Of a stretch of DNA of 45,763 nucleotides, positions 24,168-34,158 are shown piece by piece. The number at the start of each line of letters is the position of its first letter. The stretch's first letter is position 1. This DNA is from Zoogloea dura (GTDB lineage Bacteria; Pseudomonadota; Gammaproteobacteria; Burkholderiales; Rhodocyclaceae). The stretch is from positions 1-45,763 of the forward strand of contig NZ_JABBGA010000031.1 in assembly GCF_012927165.1 (NCBI RefSeq), read 5' to 3'. Position numbers and translations under genes: made by a program. The notes below the pieces were generated by a model that did no database searches, was not told where the DNA came from, and saw only the letters and a program-made list of their open reading frames with translations.

Positions 24168-24596
24168 ATGACACTTGCTACTCCTTCCACGACGCCACCT
24201 TCCCGCCCGCGCGAGACCGTCTTTGTCGAGATGGTCTTTCCCGATCAGGCCAACCATTACGGCACCTTGTACGGTGGCAATGCACTGGGCCTGCTCGGCA
24301 AGGCGGCCTTCGTCACGGCGACGCGGTTCGCCCGCTGCGCGGTGGTCATGGCGGCCTCCGGGCACGTGGATTTCCATGTGCCGGTGAAGCTGGGCCAGAT
24401 GCTGGAACTGACCGGCCGCATCATCCGTGTCGGGCGCTCGTCGATGAGCGTGGAGGTCAGCGGTATGGCCGAGACCCTGGCCGGCGGGGAGCGCACCCCG
24501 GCCCTGCGGGGGTGCTTCGAGATGGTGGCGGTGGATGGAGAGGGCCGCCCCCGGGCCATCGATCCGGACGACGGGCATCCCGTCCTCCCGACCTGA
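24168..24596 (+). CDS. Acyl-CoA thioesterase, hotdog fold
   Basis: 142 residues from ATG 24168. The core VFVEMVFPDQANHYGTLYGG followed by ALGLLGKAAFVTATRFARCA and GHVDFHVPVKLGQMLELTGR is that of the YciA/BACH-type acyl-CoA thioesterases, cytosolic hexamers that hydrolyse short- to medium-chain acyl-CoA. The frame is open far upstream but that part is antisense to nrdA. Divergent from nrdA and convergent with metE (23 bases apart), it is a single-gene unit. Its promoter is a near copy of the prpC promoter, so a role in controlling propionyl-CoA or related acyl-CoA level, returning CoA when the methylcitrate cycle is loaded, is likely but inferred. No clear Shine-Dalgarno is seen. Confidence 0.85.
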   Translation: MTLATPSTTPPSRPRETVFVEMVFPDQANHYGTLYGGNALGLLGKAAFVTATRFARCAVVMAASGHVDFHVPVKLGQMLELTGRIIRVGRSSMSVEVSGMAETLAGGERTPALRGCFEMVAVDGEGRPRAIDPDDGHPVLPT

Positions 24597-24619
24597 AAGG
24601 CCGGCGGCGGCCTCCGGTG

Positions 24620-26908
24620 TCAGGCTTCCGCTGCTACCTGGCGGCGGACCTCCTGTGCGGCTGCCACCATGTTGCGCAGGGCCGCCTCGGTCTCCGGCCA
24701 GCCCCGGGTCTTCAGGCCGCAGTCCGGATTCACCCACAGGTTGATGGCGGGAATCACGCGGCGGGCCTTGTGCAGCAGTGCCACCATCTCACCTGTATCC
24801 GGCACCCGCGGCGAATGGATGTCATACACGCCCGGCCCGATCTCGTTGGGGTAGCGGAACTCGCCGAAGGCGCCGAGCAGTTCCATGCCGGAACGGCTGG
24901 TCTCGATGGTGATGACGTCCGCGTCCATGGCGGCGATCTCCGGCAGGATGTCGTTGAACTCCGAATAGCACATGTGGGTGTGGATCTGGGTGTCGTCGCC
25001 CACCGCCGACGCGGCAATCCGGAAGGCCCGGCTGGCCCAGGCGAGGTAGTCCCGCCAGCCGGCGCGACGCAGGGGCAGGCCTTCGCGGATCGCCGGCTCG
25101 TCGATCTGGATGATGCCTATCCCGGCCTGCTCCAGGTCGGCAACCTCGTCGCGGATCGCCAGGGCGATCTGCAAGGCCGTGTCGGCGCGGGGCTGGTCGT
25201 CGCGGACGAAGGACCATTGCAGCAGGGTGACCGGTCCGGTGAGCATGCCCTTCATCGGGCGAGGCGTCAGGCTCTGGGCAAAGCATGTCCAGGCCACGGT
25301 CATGGGGCGGGGGCGGGATACGTCGCCGAAGATGATCGGCGGCTTCACGCAGCGCGAGCCGTAGGACTGGACCCAGCCGTTGGCCGAGAAGGCATAGCCG
25401 TCGAGGCGTTCGCCGAAGTACTCGACCATGTCGTTGCGCTCGGCCTCGCCATGCACCAGCACGTCCAGGCCGAGGGCCTCCTGTTTGCGCACGGCCAGGG
25501 TGATCTCTGCCTCCATGGCGGCCTGGTAGGCGCCGCCGCCGATCTCGCCGCGCTTGTGGGCGGCCCGGGTGGCACGGATCTCGCGGGTCTGGGGGAAGGA
25601 TCCGATGGTGGTGGTCGGCAGCGGAGGCAACCCGAAGCGCGCCCGCTGGCGGGCCTGGCGCTGGGGGAAGGGGGCGGCGCGCCGATCGGCGTCGGGGCCC
25701 AGGCTGCGCAGGCGCGCGGCAACCGCCGGATTGCTCACCCGGGGGCTGGCGCGGCGGTCGGCCAGGTGCTGGCGTGCGATGGCCAGCTCGTTCCGCACGC
25801 TGTCTTCACCGTCTGTCAGGGCGCGCTTGAGCAGGGCCAGCTCGTCCAGCTTCTCGGTGGCAAAGGCCAGCCAGTGACTCAGTTCGCTGTCGATGCCACT
25901 GTGCGCGCCGGCCTCCCCGGCCAGGCTGACCGGAACATGCAGCAGCGAGCAGGAGGGGGCCAGCCACAGGGTGTCACGGCGTTCCCGCAGGGGTTTGAGG
26001 GTGGCCAGGGCGCGGTCCGGGTCGCAGCGCCAGATGTTGCGGCCGTCGATGATGCCTACCGAGAGTTGCTTGTGGGCCGGCAGCCAGTCGGCCACCCGGA
26101 GGACCTCGTCGGGCGCGCGCACGGCATCAATGTGGAGGCCGTCCACCGGCAACCGGCAGGCCAGTTGCAACTGGTCGGCGAGCGGCGAGAAGTAGGTGGC
26201 CAGCATCAGGCGTGCGCCGGCTGATGCCAGGGCGATGTAGGCGGCTTCGAAGGCGGCCCGCCAGGGGCCGGGCAGGTCCAGGCCCAGGATCGGCTCGTCC
26301 ACCTGGACCCATTCCGCGCCTTCGGCCTTGAGGCGCTGCAGGATCTGCCCATACACCGGCAGCAAGTGTTCCAGCAGCGCGAGGCGGTCGAAGGGCTGGC
26401 CGCCCCTTTCCTTGCCCAGCCACAGGAAGCTGAGCGGCCCGAGGAGGGTCACCTTGACCCGGTGGCCCAGGGCCCGGGCTTCGGCGACCTCGGCGAAGAG
26501 GCGTCCGGAGGCAAGCCGGAAACGGGTCTCGGGCAGGAACTCCGGGACCAGGTAGTGGTAGTTGGTGTCGAACCACTTGGTCATCTCCAGGGCCGGATGG
26601 CCTACGCCGCGGGCCAGTGTGAAATGCCTCTCCAGTTCGTCCTCGCGGCCCGAGAAGCCGAAGCGCGGGGGCTCGCAGCCGAGCAGCTGGATGTGGCCGG
26701 CGACGTGGTCGTAGAAGGCAAAGTCGCCCACGCTGACGCAGTCCAGGCCGGCGTCCCGCTGCAGGGCCCAGTGGCGTGCCCGCAGGTCGCGGCCGATGGC
26801 TTCGAGGGCGGGTCGGTCGAGTTCGCCGCGCCAGTGTGCTTCGAGGGCGAACTTCAACTCGCGCTGGGCGCCGATGCGGGGAAAACCGAGGATGTGGGTG
26901 TGGATCAT
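24620..26908 (-). CDS. metE: Cobalamin-independent methionine synthase
   Basis: 762 residues, the usual MetE length. The N-terminus [20 protein letters not shown] and the C-terminal catalytic half with [40 protein letters not shown] and [12 protein letters not shown] are typical. Zinc ligands are present in [10 protein letters not shown] (His and Cys) and NPDCGLKTR (Cys730). It transfers a methyl group from 5-methyltetrahydropteroyl-glutamate to homocysteine without B12. The divergent metR lies 101 bases away. I looked for a second cobalamin riboswitch in front of metE and found none; control should be by MetR. Confidence 0.95.
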   Translation of the reverse strand: MIHTHILGFPRIGAQRELKFALEAHWRGELDRPALEAIGRDLRARHWALQRDAGLDCVSVGDFAFYDHVAGHIQLLGCEPPRFGFSGREDELERHFTLARGVGHPALEMTKWFDTNYHYLVPEFLPETRFRLASGRLFAEVAEARALGHRVKVTLLGPLSFLWLGKERGGQPFDRLALLEHLLPVYGQILQRLKAEGAEWVQVDEPILGLDLPGPWRAAFEAAYIALASAGARLMLATYFSPLADQLQLACRLPVDGLHIDAVRAPDEVLRVADWLPAHKQLSVGIIDGRNIWRCDPDRALATLKPLRERRDTLWLAPSCSLLHVPVSLAGEAGAHSGIDSELSHWLAFATEKLDELALLKRALTDGEDSVRNELAIARQHLADRRASPRVSNPAVAARLRSLGPDADRRAAPFPQRQARQRARFGLPPLPTTTIGSFPQTREIRATRAAHKRGEIGGGAYQAAMEAEITLAVRKQEALGLDVLVHGEAERNDMVEYFGERLDGYAFSANGWVQSYGSRCVKPPIIFGDVSRPRPMTVAWTCFAQSLTPRPMKGMLTGPVTLLQWSFVRDDQPRADTALQIALAIRDEVADLEQAGIGIIQIDEPAIREGLPLRRAGWRDYLAWASRAFRIAASAVGDDTQIHTHMCYSEFNDILPEIAAMDADVITIETSRSGMELLGAFGEFRYPNEIGPGVYDIHSPRVPDTGEMVALLHKARRVIPAINLWVNPDCGLKTRGWPETEAALRNMVAAAQEVRRQVAAEA

Positions 26909-26957
26909 GGAAGCTCCGGGGAAACAGATCTAAGGGCTTGTCATGATTGGCGCAGGG

Positions 26958-26970
26958 TGATTATTATTCA
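26958..26970. promoter_or_regulatory. Putative MetR operator in the metE-metR gap
   Basis: TGATTATTATTCA differs by one base from the TGAA-N5-TTCA consensus of MetR and is in the middle of the AT-rich divergent promoter region. A second perfect repeat, ATTAGC-AGA-GCTAAT (26994-27008), ends one base before the metR ATG. Confidence 0.5.
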
Positions 26971-27009
26971 AACGATTAATTCTAAGAAAAAGCATTAGCA
27001 GAGCTAATA

Positions 27010-27951
27010 ATGGCGACTTCCATCCTTGAACTGCGTCACCTGCGCACGCTGTTCGCGTTGCGGGCCACCGGCAGCCTCACCCGGGCGGCCGATCTGCTGA
27101 GCCTGACCCAGTCGGCCCTGTCCCAACAGGTGCGGCAGCTGGAGGATCGCTACGGGGGGGCGCTCTTCGAGCGGAAGTCGGCCCCCCTGGTGTTCACGGC
27201 CCTGGGCGCGCGCCTGCTGCGCCTGGCGGACGAGGTCCTGCCGGGCGTGGACGAAGCCGAGCGTGACCTGGCCCGCCTGGCTTCGGGCCGGGCCGGCAGC
27301 CTGCGCATCGTGGTGGAGTGCCATACCTGCTTCGACTGGCTGATGCCGGCCATGGACAGCTTCCGCAGCCGCTGGCCGGAGGTGGAGCTGGACATCGTTT
27401 CGGGATTCCACCCGGACCCGGTGGGCTTGCTCCACCAGGGCCGGGCCGACCTGGCCATCGTGGCCGAGCCGGAAGCCGACCCGGCCATTGCCTACCATCC
27501 GCTGTTCCGCTTCGAGATCGTCGCGCTGCTGGCCAATGGCCATCCGCTGGCGACCCACTCCTATCTGGAGGCGGCGGATTTTGCGGGGCAGACGCTGATC
27601 ACCTACCCGGTGCCGGACGAGATGCTCGATGTGGTGCGCTGCGTGCTGGAGCCGGCCGGAGTGCGTCCGGCGCGCCGCACCACCGAGCTGACCGTGGCCA
27701 TGCTGCAACTGGTGGCAAGCGGCCGGGGCCTCGCCGCGCTGCCCCTGTGGGCGGTGCAAGGCTATCTGGATCGCAAGTACGTGCTGGCACGTCCGATCGG
27801 AGCTACCGGACTGACCGGCCGTCTGCATGCCGCCACCCTGACCAGCGCGGCCGGACGGCCCTATATGGCCGACTTTGTCAGCGTGATGCGGGAGCGCAGC
27901 TTCGCCGAGCTGGCCGGCATCGAGCTGCTCCGCGAGGATGGGGCGCCCTGA
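27010..27951 (+). CDS. metR: MetR, LysR-type activator of methionine synthesis
   Basis: 313 residues. The N-terminal winged helix (ELRHLRTLFALRATGSLTRA, SLTQSALSQQVRQLEDRYGG) and the effector domain (LRIVVECHTCFDWLMPAMDS) follow E. coli MetR closely, including the ECHxC stretch. MetR activates metE and related genes with homocysteine as co-inducer. The ATG 27010 is chosen from homology; it has little Shine-Dalgarno and an inverted repeat abuts it. Divergent from metE, the standard arrangement. Confidence 0.92.
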   Translation: MATSILELRHLRTLFALRATGSLTRAADLLSLTQSALSQQVRQLEDRYGGALFERKSAPLVFTALGARLLRLADEVLPGVDEAERDLARLASGRAGSLRIVVECHTCFDWLMPAMDSFRSRWPEVELDIVSGFHPDPVGLLHQGRADLAIVAEPEADPAIAYHPLFRFEIVALLANGHPLATHSYLEAADFAGQTLITYPVPDEMLDVVRCVLEPAGVRPARRTTELTVAMLQLVASGRGLAALPLWAVQGYLDRKYVLARPIGATGLTGRLHAATLTSAAGRPYMADFVSVMRERSFAELAGIELLREDGAP

Positions 27952-27960
27952 CCCTGGTCC

Positions 27961-28098
27961 TCAGACCGCAGCGGCCTTGCTCCAGGGGGCGTGCATGACC
28001 TTCCGGGCGAGCTGAAGGCGCCACCCGGTGAAGCAGTCCTCCAGCACGCTGCGGACGAGCAGCGTGAAGCCGTCGCGGGGCGGCGGGGTTTCATGGCT
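27961..28098 (-). pseudogene. Short orphan reading frame, possible gene remnant
   Basis: On the minus strand a frame of about 45 codons ends at TGA 27961 and reads ETPPPRDGFTLLVRSVLEDC then FTGWRLQLARKVMHAPWSKA. Nearly all of its third positions are G or C, as in real genes here, but no ATG, GTG or TTG with a ribosome site opens it; the only in-frame start is an internal GTG that would leave 28 codons. It lies between the prp terminator and the metR stop. It may be the end of a decayed gene or a very small protein. Family unknown. Confidence 0.3.
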
Positions 28099-28105
28099 TT
28101 TGAAT

Positions 28106-28169
28106 AAAAAAGCCGGCCGGGCCCTAGTCCTGGAGAGACTAGCTAGGGAGAGAAGAGAGAAGGCCCGGC
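28106..28169 (-). terminator. Intrinsic terminator of the prp operon
   Basis: On the minus strand the arms GCCGGGCC-type repeats (28162-28169 with 28116-28123) enclose an inner CTAGTC/GACTAG stem (28124-28129 with 28137-28142), and the outer stem runs into TTTTTT at 28111-28106. It begins 30 bases after the prpB stop. Confidence 0.75.
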
Positions 28170-28198
28170 GGCGAAAAGCTTATGGAGCGGCAGGGCCG

Positions 28199-29059
28199 TC
28201 AGGCGTAGTGCTTCTCCAGCGCGTCCCAGTCGGGTTTGCCCACCAGGCGCTGGCGCTCGGCGAAGGGGGTGACCAGGGCCGGATCCTCATCCAGGCGGCG
28301 GGTGTCGCGCAGGACGCCCAGGGCCTTCTGCATGCCGGCCAGGGCGCCCTGCAGCGCGGCGTTGGCATACAGGACAAAGCCATAGCCGAGCTGTCCCAAC
28401 TGATCGGCATCGAAGATCGGCGTGCGGCCGCCGATGACCATGTTCATCAACTGGGGGCGGGGGAGCTGCTGCGGCAGCGCGCGGATCTCCTCGGCGCGGG
28501 TCACCGCCTCGACGAAGAGGATGTCGGCGCCTGCCTCGGCGAACTTCAGGGCGCGCTCCACGGCGGCCTCGAAGCCCTGGGTGGCGCAGGCGTCGGTGCG
28601 CGCCATGATGAGCAGGTCGCCGTCCTGGCGGGCATCCACGGCGGCCTTGATCTTGCTCACGGCCTCCTCGGTGGGGATCACGTCCTTGCCCGAGAAATGG
28701 CCGCAGCGCTTGGGCGCCACCTGGTCTTCGAACTGGATGCAGTCGGCCCCTGCGCGTTCCAGGGTGCGCACGGTGTGGCGCACGTTGAGGGCGTTGCCGA
28801 AGCCGGTGTCGGCATCGACGATGAGGGGCAGGCTCACCGCGTCGCGGATGCGCGCCGTGTGGTCGGCGATGTCCGCCAGGCCCATGAAGCCCTGGTCGGG
28901 CAGGCCGAAGCACATGTTGGTGACGCCAGCGCCGGTGATGTAGATGGCTTCAAAGCCGAGGTCTTCGATGACCCGGGCCGACAGGGCGTTGAAGGCGCCC
29001 GGCACGAGGACGCCGCGGCGGGCGTCGGCCAGGGCGCGGAGTGTCTGGCGAGTGGACAT
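28199..29059 (-). CDS. prpB: Methylisocitrate lyase-like protein (isocitrate lyase/PEP mutase family)
   Basis: 286 residues from ATG 29059, with CAGGAAA upstream; a further in-frame ATG at 29110 lies before the prpF stop and is rejected. The fold signature is clear: YITGAGVTNMCFGLPDQGFM, VDADTGFGN (81-89), FEDQ (110-113), and the mobile lid KRCGHFSGK (117-125) with catalytic Cys119. As the last gene of prpC-acnD-prpF it should split 2-methylisocitrate into pyruvate and succinate. The lid differs from the KRCGHRPNK form of enterobacterial and many betaproteobacterial PrpB and looks closer to the wider isocitrate lyase/oxaloacetate decarboxylase branch, so the substrate range may differ. Confidence 0.75.
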   Translation of the reverse strand: MSTRQTLRALADARRGVLVPGAFNALSARVIEDLGFEAIYITGAGVTNMCFGLPDQGFMGLADIADHTARIRDAVSLPLIVDADTGFGNALNVRHTVRTLERAGADCIQFEDQVAPKRCGHFSGKDVIPTEEAVSKIKAAVDARQDGDLLIMARTDACATQGFEAAVERALKFAEAGADILFVEAVTRAEEIRALPQQLPRPQLMNMVIGGRTPIFDADQLGQLGYGFVLYANAALQGALAGMQKALGVLRDTRRLDEDPALVTPFAERQRLVGKPDWDALEKHYA

Positions 29060-29106
29060 GGGGTTTCCTGAAAGCGGTGAGGGGGCGGGTGGCAGGGGCG
29101 CGGGAT

Positions 29107-30312
29107 TCACAGGCCGTCTCCGGGGACGCGTACCCAGCCTTCCATCAGCGTGCGGGCGCTGCGGCTCATGAGGGCGCGGGTGACCTGCCAGGCGCCGTGC
29201 TCGCAGCGGGCTTCGGCGCCCACGCGGAGGGTCCCGGAGGGGTGGCCGAAGCGCACGCTGCGGCGTTCGCCGCCGCCGGCGGCGCGGTTCACCAGGGTGC
29301 CGGGGATGGCCGCCGCCGCGCCGATGGCCACCGCGGCGGTGCCCATCATGGCGTGGTGCAGCTTGCCCATCGACAGGGCGCGGACCAGCAGGTCCACCTC
29401 GTCGGCCGCCACCGTCCGGCCGCTGGAGGCGAGGTAGGCGGTGGGGGGGGCGACGAAGGCGATCTTGGGGGTGTGCTGGCGCCGGGCGGCTTCGTCCAGG
29501 CTGGCGATCAGGCCCATGCGCAGGGCGCCGTGGGCGCGGATCGCCTCGAAGCGGGCCAGTGCCGGGGCGTCGCCGTTGATGGTGTCCTGCAGCTCGGTGC
29601 CGGTGTAGCCCAGGGTCGCGGCGTCCAGGAAGATCACCGGGATGCCGGCGTTGATCAGGGTCGCCTGGAAGCGGCCCACCCCGGGCACGTCCAGCTCGTC
29701 GAGCAGATTGCCGGTGGGGAACAGGGCGCCGCCGTCACCGTCGCTGTCGGCGGCGGGGTCGAGGAACTCAAGCTCCACCTCGGCGGCCGGAAAGGCCACG
29801 CCGTCCAGTTCGAAGTCGCCCGTCTCCTGGACCTCGCCTTCGCGGACCGGCACGTGGGCGATGATGGTCCGGGCGATGTTGGCCTGCCAGATGCGCACCG
29901 TGCACAGGCCGTCGCGGGGGATGCGGGCAGGGGCCACCAGCCCGGCGCTGATGGCGAAGGCGCCGACCGCGGCGGACAGGTTGCCGCAGTTGCCGGACCA
30001 GTCCACGAAGGGCGTGTCGATGGAGACCTGCCCGAACAGGTAGTCCACATCGTGGTCGGGCCGTTCGCTGGCCGCCACGATGACAGCCTTGCTGGTGCTG
30101 GAGGTGGCTCCGCCCATGCCATCGATCTGCTTGCCGTAGGGGTCGGGGCTGCCGATCACCCGCAGCAGGAAACGGTCCCGGGCGCTGCCGGGCCGGCGGC
30201 ACGGCTCCGGCACGTCCTGCAGGCGGAAGAACACGCCCTTGCTGGTGCCGCCCCGCATGTAGGTGGCGGGGACGCGGAGCTGGGGAGCGTATGGATGCGC
30301 AGTGGCGTTCAT
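29107..30312 (-). CDS. prpF: PrpF, aconitate isomerase-like accessory protein of AcnD
   Basis: 401 residues from ATG 30312, one base after the acnD stop. Typical PrpF sequence: VPATYMRGGTSKGVFFRLQD at the N-terminus, DGMGGATSSTSKAVIV, DWSGNCGNLSAAVGAFAI with the Asn-Cys-Gly site of the diaminopimelate-epimerase-like fold, and GKLHHAMMGTAAVAIGAAAA near the end. PrpF isomerises the trans/cis product so that AcnD can complete conversion of 2-methylcitrate. It is always found with AcnD and replaces PrpD in this pathway type. Confidence 0.93.
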   Translation of the reverse strand: MNATAHPYAPQLRVPATYMRGGTSKGVFFRLQDVPEPCRRPGSARDRFLLRVIGSPDPYGKQIDGMGGATSSTSKAVIVAASERPDHDVDYLFGQVSIDTPFVDWSGNCGNLSAAVGAFAISAGLVAPARIPRDGLCTVRIWQANIARTIIAHVPVREGEVQETGDFELDGVAFPAAEVELEFLDPAADSDGDGGALFPTGNLLDELDVPGVGRFQATLINAGIPVIFLDAATLGYTGTELQDTINGDAPALARFEAIRAHGALRMGLIASLDEAARRQHTPKIAFVAPPTAYLASSGRTVAADEVDLLVRALSMGKLHHAMMGTAAVAIGAAAAIPGTLVNRAAGGGERRSVRFGHPSGTLRVGAEARCEHGAWQVTRALMSRSARTLMEGWVRVPGDGL

Positions 30313-30313
30313 G

Positions 30314-32959
30314 TCAGACCGATTCCTTCTCGGTGGTGGCCAGGAAATCCTGGGCGAAGCGTTGCAGGACACCGCCCGCAGCATAGATGGAGACGTCTTC
30401 TGCGGTGTCGAGGCGGCAGGTGACCGGGACTTCCAGCGTATCGCCCGCGGGCCGCCGGATCACCAGGGTGAGGTCGGCGCGGGGCGCAGGCTCGCCGAGG
30501 ACGTCGAAGGTCTCGGTGCCGTCGATGCCCAGGGTCAGGCGGGTGGTGCCCGGCTTGAACTCCAGCGGCAGCACGCCCATGCCCACCAGGTTGCTGCGGT
30601 GGATGCGCTCGAAGCCCTCCGCGACGATGGCTTCGACGCCCGCCAGGCGCACGCCCTTGGCCGCCCAGTCGCGGGAGGAGCCCTGGCCGTAGTCGGCGCC
30701 GGCGATGATGATCAGGGGCTGCAGGCGCAGCATGTAGGTCTCGATGGCTTCCCACATGCGCATCACCGTGCCCTCCGGCTCGACCCGCGCCAGGGAGCCC
30801 TGGCGCACGCTGCCGTCCGGATTGCGGACCATTTCGTTGCGCAGGGTCGGGTTGGCGAAGGTGGCCCGCTGGGCGGTCATGTGGTCGCCCCGGTGGGTGG
30901 CGTAGGAGTTGAAGTCCTCCTCCGGCAGGCCCATTCTCGCCAGGTATTCGCCGGCGGCGGAGTCGGGCAGGATGGCGTTGGAGGGTGACAGGTGGTCGGT
31001 GGTGATGTTGTCCGGAAGCACCGCCAGCGGACGCATCCCTTGCAGCGTGCGCTCGCCGGCCAGCACGCCTTCCCAGTAGGGTGGGCGGCGGATGTAGGTG
31101 GAGCGGGGCCGCCAGGCATACAGGGGGTCAGGCGCGGCGGTCACCTTGCCAAGGTCGAACATCGGGCCATACACCTCGCGGAACTGCTCGGGCTTCACGC
31201 AGGCCGCCACGATGGCGTCGATCTCCGTGTCGGACGGCCACAGGTCGGCGAGGGTGATCGGGCGGCCGTCGAGGCCGTGGCCCAGCGTGTCGCGCTCGAT
31301 GTCGAAGCGCACCGTGCCGGCCAGGGCGTAGGCCACCACCAGGGGCGGGGAGGCCAGGAAGGCCTGCCGGGCATGGGGGTGGATGCGCCCGTCGAAGTTG
31401 CGGTTGCCCGACAGGACGGCGGTGGCGTAGAGGCCGCGTTCGACGATCTCCTGCTGGATTTTCGGGTCCAGGGCGCCGGACATGCCGTTGCAGGTGGTGC
31501 AGGCGTAGCCGACGATGCCGAAGCCGAGCTTCTCGAGCTCCGGCAGCAGGCCGGCTTCTTCCAGGTAGAGGCGGGCGACCCGGGAGCCCGGGGCGAAGGA
31601 GGTCTTGACCCAGGGCTTGCGGACCAGCCCCAGGGCATTGGCCTTCCTGGCCAGCAGGCCGGCCGCCACCAGGTTGCGCGGGTTGGAGGTATTGGTGCAG
31701 CTGGTGATGGCGGCGATGATGACCGCACCGTCGGGGAGCAGGCCTTCACGCTCTTCGGCCAATGCCTGCTCCAGTCCGACGGCGATGCCTCTTTCGGCGA
31801 GCTGTGCCGTGGGCAGGCGCTTGTGCGGATTGGACGGGCCGGCCATGTTGCGCTCGACGCCGGCCAGGTCGAACTCCAGCACCCGTTCGTATTCGGCGTG
31901 CGCCAGAGCGTCGGCCCACAGGCCGCTGGTGCGTGCGTAGTGTTCGACCAGCGCCACCTGTTCAGGGGCGCGGCCGGTGAGCCGCAGGTAGGCGAGGGTT
32001 TGTGCGTCGATGTAGAACATCGCCGCGGTGGCGCCATACTCCGGGCACATGTTGGAGATGGTGGCCCGGTCGCCGACCGACAGGCTCGCCGCGCCGTCGC
32101 CGAAGAACTCCAGCCAGGCACCCACGACCTTCTGCCTGCGCAGGAATTCGGTGAGGGCCAGGACGATGTCGGTGGCGGTGATGCCCGGCTGCCGCCGGCC
32201 CGTGAGGCGCACGCCGACGATGTCGGGCAGGCGCATCATCGAGGCGCGGCCGAGCATCACCGACTCGGCCTCCAGCCCGCCCACGCCGATGGCGATCACG
32301 CCCAGGGCATCCACATGGGGGGTGTGGCTGTCGGTCCCCACGCAGGTGTCCGGAAAGGCCACCGACCGGCCGTTTCCGTCGGGCTGGACCTGGACCACCG
32401 GTGACATCTTCTCCAGATTGATCTGGTGCATGATGCCGTTGCCGGCGGGGATCACATCCACGTTCCGGAAAGCGCGGCGGGTCCATTCGATGAAGTGGAA
32501 GCGGTCTTCGTTGCGGCGCTCTTCCACCGCCCGGTTGCGGGCGAAGGCATCCGGATCGTCGCCGCCATATTCCACGGCCAGCGAGTGGTCGACGATCAGC
32601 TGGGTGGGCACCACCGGGTTGATCCGCGACGGATCACCGCCTTGGTCGGCGATGGCGTCGCGCAGGCCGGCCAGGTCCACCAGGGCGGTCTGGCCCAGGA
32701 TGTCGTGGCATACCACGCGGGCGGGATACCAGGGGAAGTCCAGGTCCTGCCGCTGCCAGGCGATCTGCGCCAGTGCATCGCCGAGCAGGGCCGGGTCGCA
32801 GCGGCGGACCAGTTGCTCGGCCAGCACGCGGGCGGTGTAGGGCAGGCTGTCCCAGGCGCCGGGGCGCACGTCGTCGATGGCCGCACGGGCGTCGAAATAG
32901 TCCAGCGAGGTGCCGGGCAGGGGCCGGCGGTAAGCGGTGTTCATGGCGGTGCGGCTCAT
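30314..32959 (-). CDS. acnD: AcnD, Fe/S-dependent 2-methylcitrate dehydratase
   Basis: 881 residues from the ATG overlapping the prpC stop (ATGA). An aconitase-superfamily protein with cluster cysteines in [15 protein letters not shown] and [15 protein letters not shown], the latter in the AcnD form. Other landmarks are [57 protein letters not shown] and [20 protein letters not shown]. It dehydrates 2-methylcitrate to 2-methyl-trans-aconitate, using an oxygen-sensitive 4Fe-4S cluster. Lies between prpC and prpF, the usual acnD-prpF neighbourhood. Confidence 0.93.
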   Translation of the reverse strand: MSRTAMNTAYRRPLPGTSLDYFDARAAIDDVRPGAWDSLPYTARVLAEQLVRRCDPALLGDALAQIAWQRQDLDFPWYPARVVCHDILGQTALVDLAGLRDAIADQGGDPSRINPVVPTQLIVDHSLAVEYGGDDPDAFARNRAVEERRNEDRFHFIEWTRRAFRNVDVIPAGNGIMHQINLEKMSPVVQVQPDGNGRSVAFPDTCVGTDSHTPHVDALGVIAIGVGGLEAESVMLGRASMMRLPDIVGVRLTGRRQPGITATDIVLALTEFLRRQKVVGAWLEFFGDGAASLSVGDRATISNMCPEYGATAAMFYIDAQTLAYLRLTGRAPEQVALVEHYARTSGLWADALAHAEYERVLEFDLAGVERNMAGPSNPHKRLPTAQLAERGIAVGLEQALAEEREGLLPDGAVIIAAITSCTNTSNPRNLVAAGLLARKANALGLVRKPWVKTSFAPGSRVARLYLEEAGLLPELEKLGFGIVGYACTTCNGMSGALDPKIQQEIVERGLYATAVLSGNRNFDGRIHPHARQAFLASPPLVVAYALAGTVRFDIERDTLGHGLDGRPITLADLWPSDTEIDAIVAACVKPEQFREVYGPMFDLGKVTAAPDPLYAWRPRSTYIRRPPYWEGVLAGERTLQGMRPLAVLPDNITTDHLSPSNAILPDSAAGEYLARMGLPEEDFNSYATHRGDHMTAQRATFANPTLRNEMVRNPDGSVRQGSLARVEPEGTVMRMWEAIETYMLRLQPLIIIAGADYGQGSSRDWAAKGVRLAGVEAIVAEGFERIHRSNLVGMGVLPLEFKPGTTRLTLGIDGTETFDVLGEPAPRADLTLVIRRPAGDTLEVPVTCRLDTAEDVSIYAAGGVLQRFAQDFLATTEKESV

Positions 32960-34110
32960 TGGCGCTGCTCGATGGGCACGAAGACCCGGTCTTCCGGGCC
33001 CACGTAATGGGCACTGGGGCGGATGATCTTGTTGTCGATGCGTTGTTCGATGATGTGGGCGGCCCAGCCCGACGTGCGGGCGATCACGAAGAGCGGTGAG
33101 AACATGGCCGTCGGCACGCCCATCATGTGATAACTGACGGCGCTGAACCAGTCCAGGTTGGGGAACATGTTCTTGGCGTCCTGCATCACCGCTTCCAGGC
33201 GCTCGGCGATGTCGAACATCCGGGTCGAACCGGCATCGACGGAGAGACGCCGGGCCACTGCCTTGATCACCGCATTGCGCGGGTCGGACACGGTATACAC
33301 CGGATGGCCGAAGCCGATCACCACTTCGCCGCCGGCCACCCGGCGGCGGATGTCCGTCTCGGCATCATCGGGCGTGTCGTAACGCTTCTGGATCTCGAAG
33401 GCGACCTCGTTGGCGCCCCCGTGCCGGGGGCCGCGCAGCGCGCCGATGGCGCCGGTGATGGCCGAATAGATGTCCGAGCCGGTGCCGGCGATGACGCGGC
33501 CGGCGAAGGTGGAGGCATTGAACTCGTGTTCCGCGTAGAGGATCAGCGAGGTGTGCATGGCGCGCTCCCACGGGGCCGGGGGTTTCTCGCCATGAAGCAG
33601 GTGGAGGAAATGGCCGCCGATCGATTCGTCGTCGGTCTCCACCTGGATGCGCTGGCCCTTGGTGGACCAGTGATACCAGTAGAGCAGCATGGAGCCCAGG
33701 GAGGCCAGCAGGCGGTCGGCAATGTCACGGGCGCCAGGCAGGTTGTGATCGTCCTTCTCGGGCAGGACGCAGCCGAGGGCAGACACGCCGGTACGCATCA
33801 CGTCCATCGGATGGGCGCTGGCGGGCAGCCGTTCGAGGGCTTCGCGGACGCTCGCAGGGAGGCCGCGCAAGGCCTTCAGGCGGGCCTTGTAGGCGCGCAG
33901 TTCGGCGGCGCCGGGCAGCTTGCCGTGCACCAGCAGGTGGGCGACTTCCTCGAATTCACAGGCTTCGGCGATATCGAGAATGTCGTAGCCGCGGTAGTGC
34001 AGATCATTGCCGCTGCGGCCCACCGTACACAGGGCCGTATTGCCCGCCGTGACGCCGGACAGGGCGACGGACTTCTTGGGCTTGAACGGCGTTTCGCGGG
34101 TCATCGTCAT
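32956..34110 (-). CDS. prpC: 2-Methylcitrate synthase
   Basis: 384 residues from ATG 34110, nine bases after AAGGAG; the frame upstream crosses the promoter. Citrate-synthase fold with the PrpC signatures [49 protein letters not shown] and the C-terminal [20 protein letters not shown] and WAAHIIEQR. It condenses propionyl-CoA with oxaloacetate. It is the first gene of the prpC-acnD-prpF-prpB operon, placed divergent to its regulator. Confidence 0.94.
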   Translation of the reverse strand: MTMTRETPFKPKKSVALSGVTAGNTALCTVGRSGNDLHYRGYDILDIAEACEFEEVAHLLVHGKLPGAAELRAYKARLKALRGLPASVREALERLPASAHPMDVMRTGVSALGCVLPEKDDHNLPGARDIADRLLASLGSMLLYWYHWSTKGQRIQVETDDESIGGHFLHLLHGEKPPAPWERAMHTSLILYAEHEFNASTFAGRVIAGTGSDIYSAITGAIGALRGPRHGGANEVAFEIQKRYDTPDDAETDIRRRVAGGEVVIGFGHPVYTVSDPRNAVIKAVARRLSVDAGSTRMFDIAERLEAVMQDAKNMFPNLDWFSAVSYHMMGVPTAMFSPLFVIARTSGWAAHIIEQRIDNKIIRPSAHYVGPEDRVFVPIEQRQ

Positions 34111-34158
34111 CGTGGGAGTCTCCTTCGGTGGAATTGTGCTTGCGTTTGCCTCGTTGGG

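Noticed and set aside
26909-27009. Cobalamin riboswitch in front of metE
   Set aside because: The gap is only 101 bases, AT-rich and without any B12-box element; a MetR-type site is seen instead.
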